19,636 nt of DNA from Kangiellaceae bacterium (GCA_030148365.1 JASBTO010000258.1:1-19636); one strand, 5' to 3'; shown: positions 8,678 to 16,566, counted from the first letter of the stretch. A program made the numbers and translations. The notes: generated by a model not told the origin, from the sequence alone.

Positions 8678-10905
8678 CAGGGAAGCCCCATGATGTTATG
8701 GAATGGGCTCAGGTTGGGGCGCTTCGCGGCCGAGCGGTCCTGACCGTCCGAGGTGGCCTGGAGTACGGCACTGCGCCGGACAATATGGTCCACGGCATAG
8801 ATGTTCTGGGGATCCGGCACGCGGCCGCCGGTCGGCAACTCTTCCGGGCATTGCCATTTGGGCCTGACTTTTTCGCCTTCGGCGTCGAGGCGGCCCTGCA
8901 CGTTGGCAAGAACTTCCTCGCTGGACACATATTCGAAACCCTTGAGTTCCAGCAGGTTGCCGAGTACCCGCAACACTTTCCAGGCCGGGCGCGCCTGACC
9001 GGGCGGTGCCACCGCGCCCCGGAAGGTTTGCCAGCGACCGTTGACATTGACATAGGTACCCGAAGTCTCGGTAAAACCGCCGACCGGCAGGATCACGTCT
9101 GCATAGTCGAATGCCTCGTCATCGGCGAATGGCGTCAGAGACACGACAAACTCGGCAGCTTCCAGGGTTTGCCGGGCGGCCTCAGGCCAGGCGCTGTCTT
9201 TGCCGGGCTCGGTGTTGAGCAGCAGCAGTCCCTGCTGTTGCTGGGTGAGCATGGTTTTGGCGTCCAGGCCATTGCTGGATACCTCGGCGCCGGCAGGCCC
9301 GCGATGCGGGATGGCGCCGGCAAGCCAGGCGCCGGCACTGTTGCCGCCGTGGGAGAACTGGCCATAGCTGGCACCGGCCAGGCGGGCAATCAGGCCCGCC
9401 ATTCGCTTGATGTGTCCGGCGCTGCTGTGCTCGAGGGCGCCCAGTCCGACAATTACCGCCTTGCGCTCACCGGTGGCGATAATTTCCGCGGCACTTGCCG
9501 CTTCGTCATCGGCCGGGTAATCCTTGAGTAACTGGTCGACGCCATCGGGGACGCGCACGTCCAACGGTCCGTCCTGATCCCGGATCCGGTCGAGCAAGGC
9601 ACTGGCGAGGCTCGCCAGCCGCGGCAAATAGTCGCCCGTGTCAATGCGGATATCCCGGGTGAGATCAAAATTGTCGTAGACTTGCCGGTCGTGGATACTG
9701 ACCACCCGGCCGCTGCGCGTTGCCTTGCGCAGGCGCAGCGCTGCAATCGGCTGCTCCTTGCGAAGATCGGCGCCGATCAGCAGGGTCGATTCGAGCAATT
9801 CCAGATCAGCGAGATCGACACCCAGTTCCGGATACAGGGGTTCATGGCTTTGCTGGCTGAAATCGCCGAGCCGGAGCCGGTGATCAATATTCTGGGTCCC
9901 CAGGCCCCGCATGAGCTTCTGCAGCAGATAGTATTCTTCGGTCGTGCAGCTGGCGCTCGCCAGGGCGCCGAGCTCCACGCCGCCATGATTGGCGACGACT
10001 TTCCTGAGGCCTTCGGCGGCTGCCGCGAGGCCGGTCTCCCAGTCCGTCTCCCGCCATTCTCCGTCCTGCCGGAGCATCGGCGCCAACAAGCGGTTACTGC
10101 CCGACAGGCCATGGTGGGAGAATCGATCCCGATCCGCGAGCCAGACCTCATTGACCGCCTCGTTCTCCTGCGGCACCACCCGGATCACCTTGCCACGCAC
10201 GCTGTGTACGTGCAGGTTCGCACCAATGCAATCGTGGGGCGAGACGCTGTCGGTCTGGCGCATTTCCCAGGCCCGCGCCTTGAAGCGGGCGGGCTTGTCA
10301 GTGAGGGCGCCGACCGGACACAGATCAATAATGTTGCCGGAGACTTCCGAGTCCACACTCTGCTCGATAAAGGTCGAGATCTTCATGTGCTCGCCGCGCC
10401 CGACCGCACCCAGCTCGCGAATGCCGGCGATTTCCCGGCCGAACCGGACACAGCGCGTGCACTGGATACAGCGGGTCATGTCCGTCGCGATCAGCGGGCC
10501 GATATTCTTGTCCGCCACCACCCTCTTGCCTTCGGTAAACCGGGACACGTCCCGGCCAAAGCCCATGGCGACATCCTGCAATTCGCACTCGCCGCCCTGA
10601 TCACAGATCGGACAGTCCAGCGGATGATTGATGAGCAGGAATTCCATGACCGCTTTCTGGGCATCCCGGGCCAGCGCTGAGGCGGTGCGGATGACCATGC
10701 CGTCGGCCACCGGCGTCTGACAGGCCGGCAGCGGTTTGCGGGAGTTCTCCACGTCGACCAGGCACATCCGGCAATTGGCGGCGATCGACAACTTTTTGTG
10801 ATAGCAGAATCGGGGGATGCGGATATCGTGGGCATCCGCCACTTCAATAATCATGTCGCCCTGCTCGGCCTTGAGCTTCTTGCCGTCAATCTCGATGTCA
10901 ATCAT
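8677..10905 (-). CDS. nuoG: NADH-quinone oxidoreductase subunit G (Fe-S/molybdopterin-fold)
   Basis: NuoG is the large Fe-S subunit of the NADH-oxidising arm. The 742-residue product has a 2Fe-2S ferredoxin domain with Cys34, 45, 48 and 62 (N1b), then His94/Cys98/101/107 (N5), then Cys146/149/152/196 (N4). The rest is a molybdopterin-oxidoreductase-like fold without cofactor motifs. The N7 cysteines found in E. coli and Thermus are absent: the equivalent region around residues 224-262 holds only Cys226. The ATG at 10905 overlaps the nuoF stop as ATGA, with GGGAGG upstream. The C-terminal 25 residues (after DHIVRRSAVLQ) look poorly conserved. The missing N7 matches the shorter NuoG form common in proteobacteria and mitochondria. 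Confidence 0.97.
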   Translation of the reverse strand: MIDIEIDGKKLKAEQGDMIIEVADAHDIRIPRFCYHKKLSIAANCRMCLVDVENSRKPLPACQTPVADGMVIRTASALARDAQKAVMEFLLINHPLDCPICDQGGECELQDVAMGFGRDVSRFTEGKRVVADKNIGPLIATDMTRCIQCTRCVRFGREIAGIRELGAVGRGEHMKISTFIEQSVDSEVSGNIIDLCPVGALTDKPARFKARAWEMRQTDSVSPHDCIGANLHVHSVRGKVIRVVPQENEAVNEVWLADRDRFSHHGLSGSNRLLAPMLRQDGEWRETDWETGLAAAAEGLRKVVANHGGVELGALASASCTTEEYYLLQKLMRGLGTQNIDHRLRLGDFSQQSHEPLYPELGVDLADLELLESTLLIGADLRKEQPIAALRLRKATRSGRVVSIHDRQVYDNFDLTRDIRIDTGDYLPRLASLASALLDRIRDQDGPLDVRVPDGVDQLLKDYPADDEAASAAEIIATGERKAVIVGLGALEHSSAGHIKRMAGLIARLAGASYGQFSHGGNSAGAWLAGAIPHRGPAGAEVSSNGLDAKTMLTQQQQGLLLLNTEPGKDSAWPEAARQTLEAAEFVVSLTPFADDEAFDYADVILPVGGFTETSGTYVNVNGRWQTFRGAVAPPGQARPAWKVLRVLGNLLELKGFEYVSSEEVLANVQGRLDAEGEKVRPKWQCPEELPTGGRVPDPQNIYAVDHIVRRSAVLQATSDGQDRSAAKRPNLSPFHNIMGLP

Positions 10906-12191
10906 CGACCTGCCGCCTCCCGGACCTTGACGCTTACAGGCGCCGTGTGGATTTTGGCTTCGAATTCATGCCGGAAATGCTTGAGAAAACTTTGCACCGG
11001 CATGGCGGCGGCATCACCGAGCGCGCAAATGGTGCGGCCCATGATATTGCCGGCAATTTCGTCCAGCTTGTCGAGATCCTGCGCCACACCCTCACCCCGG
11101 AGAATGCGATGAATAACCCGCGACATCCACCCGGTGCCTTCCCGGCAGGGCGTACACTGGCCGCAGGACTCTTCGTAATAAAAGTGGGCAATACGGGCCA
11201 GCACTTTCACCATGCAGGTATCCTCATCCATGACAATGACGGCGCCGGAGCCGAGCATGGAGCCGGCCTTGGCAATGGCATCATAGTCCATGGTCAGATC
11301 CATCATGATGTCTGCCGGCAATACCGGTGCCGAGGAGCCGCCGGGGATCACGGCTTTGAGTTTCTTGCCGTCTTTCATGCCACCCGCCATGTCGAGCAAC
11401 TCGGCAAAGGGGGTGCCCAGGCCGATTTCGTAGTTGCCGGGCTTGTTGACGTGACCGGACACGGAAAAGATTTTGGTACCGCCGTTATTCTCCTTGCCGA
11501 GTTCCAGGAACCACTGACCACCTTTTTGCAGGATGATCGGCACCGAGGCATAACTTTCGGTGTTGTTGACGTTGCTGGGACGGCCGAAGACGCCATAATT
11601 GGCCGGGAACGGCGGCTTGAAACGGGGCATGCCCTTCTTGCCCTCGAGTGACTCGATCATCGCGGTCTCTTCGCCGCAGATATAGGCGCCGGCGCCGAGA
11701 TAATTGTGCAACTCGAAGTCGACGCCGGAGCCGAGGATATCCTGTCCGAGCAGGCCCGCGGCACGGGCTTCAGCCAGGGCAGTCTCCATGCGGGCGTAAG
11801 GCTCGTAAAATTCGCCCCTGATATAGTTGTAGCCGATCGTCGCATTCATGACATAACCGCCGATGGCCATGCCTTCAATGACCTGGTGGGGGTTGTAACG
11901 CATGATGTCCCTATCCTTGAAGGTGCCAGGTTCGCCCTCATCGGAATTGCAAAGCACGTATTTCTGGCCGGGCATCTGCCGGGGCATGAAACTCCACTTC
12001 AGGCCGGTCGGGAAACCGGCGCCGCCCCGACCGCGCAGGGCCGACAACTTGAGTTCCTCGATGATGTCTTCCGGCGGTGTCTGTTCCCGGAGGATCTTGC
12101 GCCACACTTCGTAGCCGCCTGCAGACTCGTAGGTCTCCAGCGACCAGGGTTTGTCGAGATGCAGGGTGCGGAAGCAGACTTCGTTGGCCAT
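10902..12191 (-). CDS. nuoF: NADH-quinone oxidoreductase subunit F (NADH/FMN-binding)
   Basis: NuoF oxidises NADH through FMN and passes electrons to cluster N3. The 429-residue product shows the glycine-rich FMN/NADH region GRGGAGFPTGLKWSFMP near residue 54, the stretch YICGEETAMIESLEGKKGMPR, and the N3 ligands Cys343, Cys346, Cys349 and Cys389 in ESCGQCTPC...CALGD. The ATG at 12191 sits one base after the nuoE stop, with GGAGGGG about ten bases upstream. Its TGA overlaps the nuoG ATG. The order E-F-G next to each other is the standard NADH dehydrogenase module. Confidence 0.98.
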   Translation of the reverse strand: MANEVCFRTLHLDKPWSLETYESAGGYEVWRKILREQTPPEDIIEELKLSALRGRGGAGFPTGLKWSFMPRQMPGQKYVLCNSDEGEPGTFKDRDIMRYNPHQVIEGMAIGGYVMNATIGYNYIRGEFYEPYARMETALAEARAAGLLGQDILGSGVDFELHNYLGAGAYICGEETAMIESLEGKKGMPRFKPPFPANYGVFGRPSNVNNTESYASVPIILQKGGQWFLELGKENNGGTKIFSVSGHVNKPGNYEIGLGTPFAELLDMAGGMKDGKKLKAVIPGGSSAPVLPADIMMDLTMDYDAIAKAGSMLGSGAVIVMDEDTCMVKVLARIAHFYYEESCGQCTPCREGTGWMSRVIHRILRGEGVAQDLDKLDEIAGNIMGRTICALGDAAAMPVQSFLKHFRHEFEAKIHTAPVSVKVREAAGR

Positions 12192-12192
12192 G

Positions 12193-12696
12193 TCAGTCGA
12201 GCCCCTCCAGCAATGTCGTCAAACTCTCGGTGGTCAGGTTCTCGTGATACTGCTGCCCCACTTCACACATGGGTGCGCCGCCGCAGGCGGCCATGCACTC
12301 GACTTCCTTCAAAGTGATGCGGCCATCGGCACTGGTCTCGCCGGGTTCGATCCCGTACTGCTCGCGAAAAACCTGCAACAGGCGATCACTGCCCGCCAGC
12401 ATGCAACTGACGTTGGTGCACAGCGACACCACATGGCGGCCCGGCCTTTCGAGGTGATACATGGTATAGAAGGTCGCGACTTCAAAGACGGCGATGCGCG
12501 GAATTTCCAGATAATCCGCGACCGCCTTCATGAGCGGCTCACTCAGATAATTGTCATTTTCTGCCTGCGCGATGCGCAGTGCTGACAATACCGCGGCACG
12601 CTTGCGATCTGCGGGAAATTTGGCAATCCAGGCATCGATCCGTGCCATGGCATCCGCCGACAACATGTCCGTCAGGGGCCGGGTTTCCGCGCTCAC
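12193..12696 (-). CDS. nuoE: NADH-quinone oxidoreductase subunit E (2Fe-2S)
   Basis: NuoE is the thioredoxin-fold subunit with the off-path cluster N1a. The 167-residue product has the four ligands Cys93, Cys98, Cys134 and Cys138 in the pattern CTNVSC ... CMAAC. The family motif PRIAVFEVATFYTMYHLERPG precedes them. The start is a GTG at 12696 that overlaps the nuoD TGA as GTGA, and GGAGG lies seven bases upstream. This strong ribosome binding site supports the GTG. The length is in the normal range. Confidence 0.97.
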   Translation of the reverse strand: MSAETRPLTDMLSADAMARIDAWIAKFPADRKRAAVLSALRIAQAENDNYLSEPLMKAVADYLEIPRIAVFEVATFYTMYHLERPGRHVVSLCTNVSCMLAGSDRLLQVFREQYGIEPGETSADGRITLKEVECMAACGGAPMCEVGQQYHENLTTESLTTLLEGLD

Positions 12697-13946
12697 CGAT
12701 CCACCTCCCCGAAGACGATATCCTGGGTACCGATCAAGGCGACCACGTCGGCCAGCATATGGCCTTGCGCCATCTCATTGAGCGCCGACAGATGGGCAAA
12801 TCCCGGCGCCCGGATTTTCACCCGGTAAGGCTTGTTGGCGCCGTCGGAAATCAGGTAAATCCCGAACTCGCCCTTGGGCGCTTCCACGGCGGCGTAAGCC
12901 TCGCCTTCCGGCACCGAATAACCTTCCGTAAAGAGTTTGAAATGATGAATAAGGGCTTCCATATCTTCTTTCATCTCGACTCGCGAAGGCGCGATAACCT
13001 TGTGGTTCGTGGTCATCACCGGGCCTGGATTGTCCCGCAGCCAGCGGATGCATTGCCGGACAATGCGATTGGACTGGCGCATCTCCTCGACCCGCACCAG
13101 ATAGCGGTCATAACTGTCGCCGGTCTTGCCGACGGGGATATCGAAATCGAGCTGATCGTAGACCGCGTAAGGCTGTTTTCTTCGCAGATCCCAGGGGATG
13201 CCGGAACCCCGCAACATGGGTCCGCTCATACCGAGTTGCAGGGCACGCTCCGGCGATACCACGCCAATCCCGACGGTGCGCTGCTTCCAGATCCGGTTGT
13301 CGGTCAGCAGGGTTTCATACTCATCGACCCGGGCCGGAAACCTGTCAGTGAAGTCCTCGATAAAATCCAGCATCGAACCCTGGCGGTTGGCGTTGAGTTC
13401 ATCGACAGTCTTTTGATCTTTCCACGGCGACACCTCGTACTGGGGCATCCGCTCCGGCAAATCGCGATAAACGCCGCCGGGCCGGTAATAGGTCGCGTGC
13501 ATGCGCGTGCCGGAAACCGCCTCGTAGCAGTCCATCAGCGGCTCCCGCTCCCGGAAGCAATACAGAAAAACGGTCATGGCGCCGATATCCAGGCCATGGG
13601 CGCCGAGCCACATCAGATGGTTAAGAATGCGGGTGATTTCGTCGAACATGACGCGGATATACTGGGCGCGCTCGGGAGCCTCGATGCCCAGCAGTTTTTC
13701 AATGGCGCGCACATAGGCATGTTCGTTGCACATCATCGATACATAATCGAGGCGATCCATGTAGCCGATGCTCTGGTTGAATGGCTTGCTTTCCGCGAGC
13801 TTTTCCGTGGCCCGGTGCAACAGGCCGATGTGGGGGTCGGCGCGGGTAATGGTCTCGCCGTCCAGTTCCAGTACCAGACGCAGCACTCCGTGGGCGGCCG
13901 GATGCTGGGGGCCGAAATTCATCGTGTAGTTACGGATCTCAGCCAC
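12693..13946 (-). CDS. nuoD: NADH-quinone oxidoreductase subunit D (49 kDa type)
   Basis: NuoD, together with NuoB, forms the quinone reduction site at the tip of the hydrophilic arm. The 417-residue product begins with the family signature MNFGPQHPAAHGVLRL (residues 9-24). It contains LHRATEKLAESKPFNQSIGYMDRLDY, whose Tyr68, with His19, corresponds by family pattern to the quinone head-group ligands. The start is GTG at 13946, two bases after the nuoC stop, with GAGG about ten bases upstream. It is separate from nuoC, not fused as in E. coli. It ends ...VFGEVDR, the usual C-terminus. Confidence 0.97.
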   Translation of the reverse strand: MAEIRNYTMNFGPQHPAAHGVLRLVLELDGETITRADPHIGLLHRATEKLAESKPFNQSIGYMDRLDYVSMMCNEHAYVRAIEKLLGIEAPERAQYIRVMFDEITRILNHLMWLGAHGLDIGAMTVFLYCFREREPLMDCYEAVSGTRMHATYYRPGGVYRDLPERMPQYEVSPWKDQKTVDELNANRQGSMLDFIEDFTDRFPARVDEYETLLTDNRIWKQRTVGIGVVSPERALQLGMSGPMLRGSGIPWDLRRKQPYAVYDQLDFDIPVGKTGDSYDRYLVRVEEMRQSNRIVRQCIRWLRDNPGPVMTTNHKVIAPSRVEMKEDMEALIHHFKLFTEGYSVPEGEAYAAVEAPKGEFGIYLISDGANKPYRVKIRAPGFAHLSALNEMAQGHMLADVVALIGTQDIVFGEVDR

Positions 13947-13948
13947 GC

Positions 13949-14617
13949 TCAGGATGCCTCGTCATTGTCGTATCTTTGATCCTTGCGAATCACCTTGGGT
14001 ACCAGGGTGCGCGGCTCGATGGACACGGGCTCGTACACACAGCGGCCCGCCTTGGCATCGTAGCGGATCTCAACATTACCGATCAGGGGAAAGTCCTTGC
14101 GGAACGGGTGCCCGACAAAACCGTAATCCGTCAGGATGCGGCGCAGATCCGGGTGCCCCTCAAACAGAATCCCGAACAAATCAAATGCTTCCCGTTCATA
14201 CCAGTCGGCGCTTGCCCAGATATCCGTGACTGAATCCAGCATCGGGTTGCTTTCCTTGACATAGACCTTCATCCGCAGCCGGTGGTTGAGATTATGGGAA
14301 AGCAGATGGTAGACGATCCCGAAGCGGGGCTTTGTCCAGCGCACGTGATCTTCTTCCTGGACTTCCACGCCGCGGGAAAAACCGCTCGCCGTGGCTTCTT
14401 CGGTGGCCCATTCATCGACGCCATAGGCGAGATAATCAACGCCGCACAGATCGACCAGTTGATCGAACTGGAAATCTTCGCTATTGCGAAGCAAGCGGGC
14501 AACTTCCGGCAAATGACGGGCACGAATTTCAATGGTGGTTTCACCGAAAGCCTCGCTGCAGGACTCCAGCTTGCTGGCAAATCGGGCCTCAAGAGTCGCC
14601 GCGAGAGAGGAAGTCAC
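13949..14617 (-). CDS. nuoC: NADH-quinone oxidoreductase subunit C (30 kDa type)
   Basis: NuoC is a structural subunit of the hydrophilic arm. The 222-residue product has the complex I 30 kDa signature EREAFDLFGILFEGHPDLRRIL at residues 141-162, followed by GHPFRKDFPLIG. I placed the start at the GTG at 14617, seven bases after the nuoB stop; GGGAGG lies 12 bases upstream, which is rather far. The open frame continues upstream to 14854, but that part overlaps nuoB in another frame and reads as low-complexity shadow sequence. No ATG is available before Met107. The first 25 residues are therefore the least certain part. Confidence 0.93.
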   Translation of the reverse strand: MTSSLAATLEARFASKLESCSEAFGETTIEIRARHLPEVARLLRNSEDFQFDQLVDLCGVDYLAYGVDEWATEEATASGFSRGVEVQEEDHVRWTKPRFGIVYHLLSHNLNHRLRMKVYVKESNPMLDSVTDIWASADWYEREAFDLFGILFEGHPDLRRILTDYGFVGHPFRKDFPLIGNVEIRYDAKAGRCVYEPVSIEPRTLVPKVIRKDQRYDNDEAS

Positions 14618-14624
14618 GGTGATT

Positions 14625-15107
14625 TCAGACCTCCCGCGCGATGGTATTGGTACGACGGATTTTATTCTGCAACTGGACGATGCCGTACAGAAGCGCTTCT
14701 GCCGTGGGCGGGCAGCCTGGTACGTAAATGTCGACCGGGACGATGCGATCACATCCGCGGGTGACCGCGTAGGAATAATGGTAATAGCCGCCGCCGTTGG
14801 CGCAGGAGCCCATGGAGATGACCCATTTCGGTTCCGGCATCTGGTCGTAGACACGGCGCAGGGCCGGCGCCATCTTGTTGGTCAGGGTACCGGCGACAAT
14901 CATCACGTCGGACTGCCTCGGGCTCGGCCGAAAGACCACGCCAAAGCGATCCAGATCATAACGGGCAGCGCCGGCGTGCATCATTTCCACGGCGCAGCAG
15001 GCCAGACCAAAAGTCATCGGCCACATGGAGCCGGTACGGGCCCAGTTGATCAAGTCGTCGGCCCGGGCGGTCACGAAGCCTTTGTGCAGCGCGCCTTCTA
15101 TTCCCAT
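14625..15107 (-). CDS. nuoB: NADH-quinone oxidoreductase subunit B (cluster N2)
   Basis: NuoB holds the terminal 4Fe-4S cluster N2, which reduces quinone. The 160-residue product carries the ligands Cys37, Cys38 (FGLACCAVEMM), Cys102 (GSCANGGGYY) and Cys132 (VPGCPPTAEALL). I chose the ATG at 15107 because GGAG is seven bases upstream. An in-frame ATG at 15128 would add seven residues but would place the Shine-Dalgarno inside the coding region. With the chosen start it overlaps the end of nuoA by ten bases. Confidence 0.96.
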   Translation of the reverse strand: MGIEGALHKGFVTARADDLINWARTGSMWPMTFGLACCAVEMMHAGAARYDLDRFGVVFRPSPRQSDVMIVAGTLTNKMAPALRRVYDQMPEPKWVISMGSCANGGGYYHYSYAVTRGCDRIVPVDIYVPGCPPTAEALLYGIVQLQNKIRRTNTIAREV

Positions 15108-15454
15108 TCCAGCGCTCCTTTCTTCCATTCGTAGATAAAGCCAACCACCAGCAGGCCAAGAAATACCCCCATGGTGCCGATCCCGAACCAGCCGATCTTG
15201 TCGAGCACCACGGCCCAGGGAAACAGGAAGGCAATTTCCAGATCAAAGATGATAAAAAGGATGGCGACGAGGTAGAAACGGACATCAAATTTCATGCGGG
15301 CATTTTCGAAGGCATCGAAGCCGCATTCGTAGGGCAGGTTTTTGGCTTTGTCAGGCTTGCGCGGGGCGGCGAGATAACCAATCAGTTCGAGTCCGACGCC
15401 AAAAAGGAGTCCGATAGCGATGAAAATCAGAACCGGCAGATAATTTTCGAGCAT
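15098..15454 (-). CDS. nuoA: NADH-quinone oxidoreductase subunit A
   Basis: NuoA is a three-helix membrane subunit next to the quinone chamber. The 118-residue product has the family motif YECGFDAFENAR (42-53), the loop that closes over the quinone site, and a second helix with FDVRFYLVAILFIIFDLEIAFLFPW containing the conserved Asp71 and Glu73. The ATG at 15454 has GGGAG about five bases upstream. It is the first gene of the operon, with a long untranslated region of about 90 bases from the predicted promoter. Confidence 0.97.
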   Translation of the reverse strand: MLENYLPVLIFIAIGLLFGVGLELIGYLAAPRKPDKAKNLPYECGFDAFENARMKFDVRFYLVAILFIIFDLEIAFLFPWAVVLDKIGWFGIGTMGVFLGLLVVGFIYEWKKGALEWE

Positions 15455-15552
15455 GCCTCTCCCGACGCAAGTCCAGGGTTACCAGTTTTCTTTGTTTCAT
15501 GGGCACGACTCCCGATGGCCGTCCAGATTTGCCCCGAGGTCAGTACATGCCG

Positions 15553-15582
15553 ATACTAGCAAAATAAACGCAGCGAATTCAA
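15553..15582 (-). promoter_or_regulatory. Predicted nuo operon promoter with extended -10
   Basis: On the minus strand the sequence TGCTAGTAT (15561-15553) is an extended -10 element. A -35-like TTGAAT lies at 15582-15577 with an 18-base spacer. Upstream (15583-15618) is a strongly AT-rich patch with A and T runs that could serve as an UP element. The start would be near 15546, leaving a leader of about 90 bases before nuoA. I saw no clear FNR or Fis-type palindrome. Confidence 0.5.
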
Positions 15583-15743
15583 AGAATTTTAACAACCTGA
15601 AAAATATAGAAAAAAGTAGGTGTTCGGTCATGCCTGCCGAGTCCTCGAGACGGTCGTCACAGAGCCCCGGACAGGGGGACCGGAGCGGCCAAATGGACCG
15701 GGAGGCATTGCCTGTGCATCGGCACCGAACCACGCCAGTCCCA

Positions 15744-16412
15744 TCACGCACTGCCGGGCAATCCGGCAGCAGGCAAGCGCGTCGGCAGACGCCGCGGCTT
15801 TTTCAACATCGCGAAACCGGGGATCTCCCGCTGCCGGGCGACCCCGGGTACCAAAGGGCCGGACCCGGCCACATTGACCGCTTCAAACAATCCCCGATAG
15901 GCGGCCTGACGTTCCGCCGGCGTTTTGCCGAGGCGCCGGTATCCCGAGTGCGGCGTCACCGCCGGATCCGCAACGCCAAGGCCATTGCACCGATAGCTGG
16001 ACCAGGAGTAATCCACCGGATTGCGCACCATGCCCGCCAGCACCGGTTTCAGTTCCATATAGCGGTAGCAGGCAAGTATCCACTCCTCCTGATCGAACAC
16101 TGTCGACTCATAGCGCTCGTCCCAGAGCACCTGGGTGCGCCCGTAGACCCGGTTGAAGAAGGATTGATAATCATGCGCGATCATCAGGACCGCCTGCTGC
16201 ATGAAGCCCCGGGCTTCGTTGGTGACCAACAGGTCGACGTGAGTCGGCATCAACACATAGGCGTGCAAATTGCACCGGTAGATACGCAGGGCATGGGCCA
16301 GCTGGTGCAGGAAAACCAGATAGTCCTCCGGTCCGGCAAACAGGAGTTCATCGTTGCGGCTGTGCAGCACGAGATGCTGCGCGGGTTTCTCGGCATCGCC
16401 AGGCAGGGACAT
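15744..16412 (-). CDS. REP-associated tyrosine transposase (RAYT, Y1/IS200-like), altered HUH motif
   Basis: This is a 222-residue protein of the Y1 transposase superfamily that acts on REP palindromes as single-stranded DNA. Family marks are LHAYVLMPTHVDLLVT (residues 49-64), YGRTQVLWDERYES (90-103) and ACYRYMELKPVLAGMVRNPVDYSWSSYRCN (114-143), with candidate catalytic Tyr118. The metal-binding HUH motif, normally H-V-H, reads His58-Val59-Asp60. The usual NPVRAG reads KPVLAG and WEGRY reads WDERY. Asp60 is a GAC codon, one base from His CAC. The frame is fully open. The ATG at 16412 has AGGA seven bases upstream. The last 30 residues are basic and overlap DNA hairpins. The family is certain; activity is doubtful. 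Confidence 0.9.
   Translation of the reverse strand: MSLPGDAEKPAQHLVLHSRNDELLFAGPEDYLVFLHQLAHALRIYRCNLHAYVLMPTHVDLLVTNEARGFMQQAVLMIAHDYQSFFNRVYGRTQVLWDERYESTVFDQEEWILACYRYMELKPVLAGMVRNPVDYSWSSYRCNGLGVADPAVTPHSGYRRLGKTPAERQAAYRGLFEAVNVAGSGPLVPGVARQREIPGFAMLKKPRRLPTRLPAAGLPGSA
15751..15792. repeat. Two inverted repeats in the 3' end of the RAYT gene, possible REP-like palindromes
   Basis: CTGCCGG-GCAAT-CCGGCAG (15751-15769) is a perfect 7-bp inverted repeat with a 5-base loop. Ten bases on, GCGTC-GGCA-GACGC (15779-15792) is a 5-bp inverted repeat with a 4-base loop. Both lie in the poorly conserved tail of the transposase gene. RAYT genes are usually flanked by such hairpins, so these may be REP-like, but no second copy of the pair is visible in this window. 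Confidence 0.35.
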
Positions 16413-16483
16413 TCTTCAATCCTTTGAAGCGGGGGTCCATTTATCGGAAGCCTATCGAAATCCAGCCCCCGGCAGCAATTGCT

Positions 16484-16566
16484 CCGGACGGGTAACGGGG
16501 GGGACAATCGCGGAAAAATCGGTAGCCCATTTCTCAAGCCGCCAATGATTCCTGCCCGGACGGTAA
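16484..16566 (+). repeat. Near-identical short direct repeats between EEP gene and RAYT
   Basis: CCGGACGGGTAA (16484-16495) and CCGGACGGTAA (16556-16566) differ by one missing G and lie 72 bases apart in the 154-base gap between the EEP stop and the RAYT start. The first is preceded by an imperfect hairpin, CCGG-c-AGCAATTGCT-CCGG, at 16469-16487. They could be remnants of REP-type repeats that flank the transposase gene, or chance. The rest of this gap shows no gene. Confidence 0.25.

Noticed and set aside
9682..10680. 332-codon open frame on the plus strand over nuoG
   Set aside because: It is a shadow of nuoG, with no recognisable protein features and no ribosome binding site.
12579..13979. 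466-codon open frame on the plus strand over nuoD and nuoE
   Set aside because: It is antisense to clearly recognised nuo genes and its translation matches no family; it arises from the codon bias of the real strand.
14618..14854. Upstream extension of the nuoC frame
   Set aside because: It overlaps nuoB in another frame and reads as Arg/Pro/Ser-rich nonsense; the GTG at 14617 fits better.
15498..15629. Possible small lipoprotein-like ORF or leader peptide upstream of nuoA (a LVSAC motif on the minus strand, and an ATG at 15500 with GGGAG upstream)
   Set aside because: The frame runs through the predicted promoter and AT-rich patch, or out of frame into nuoA; there is no homology and no clear coding pattern.
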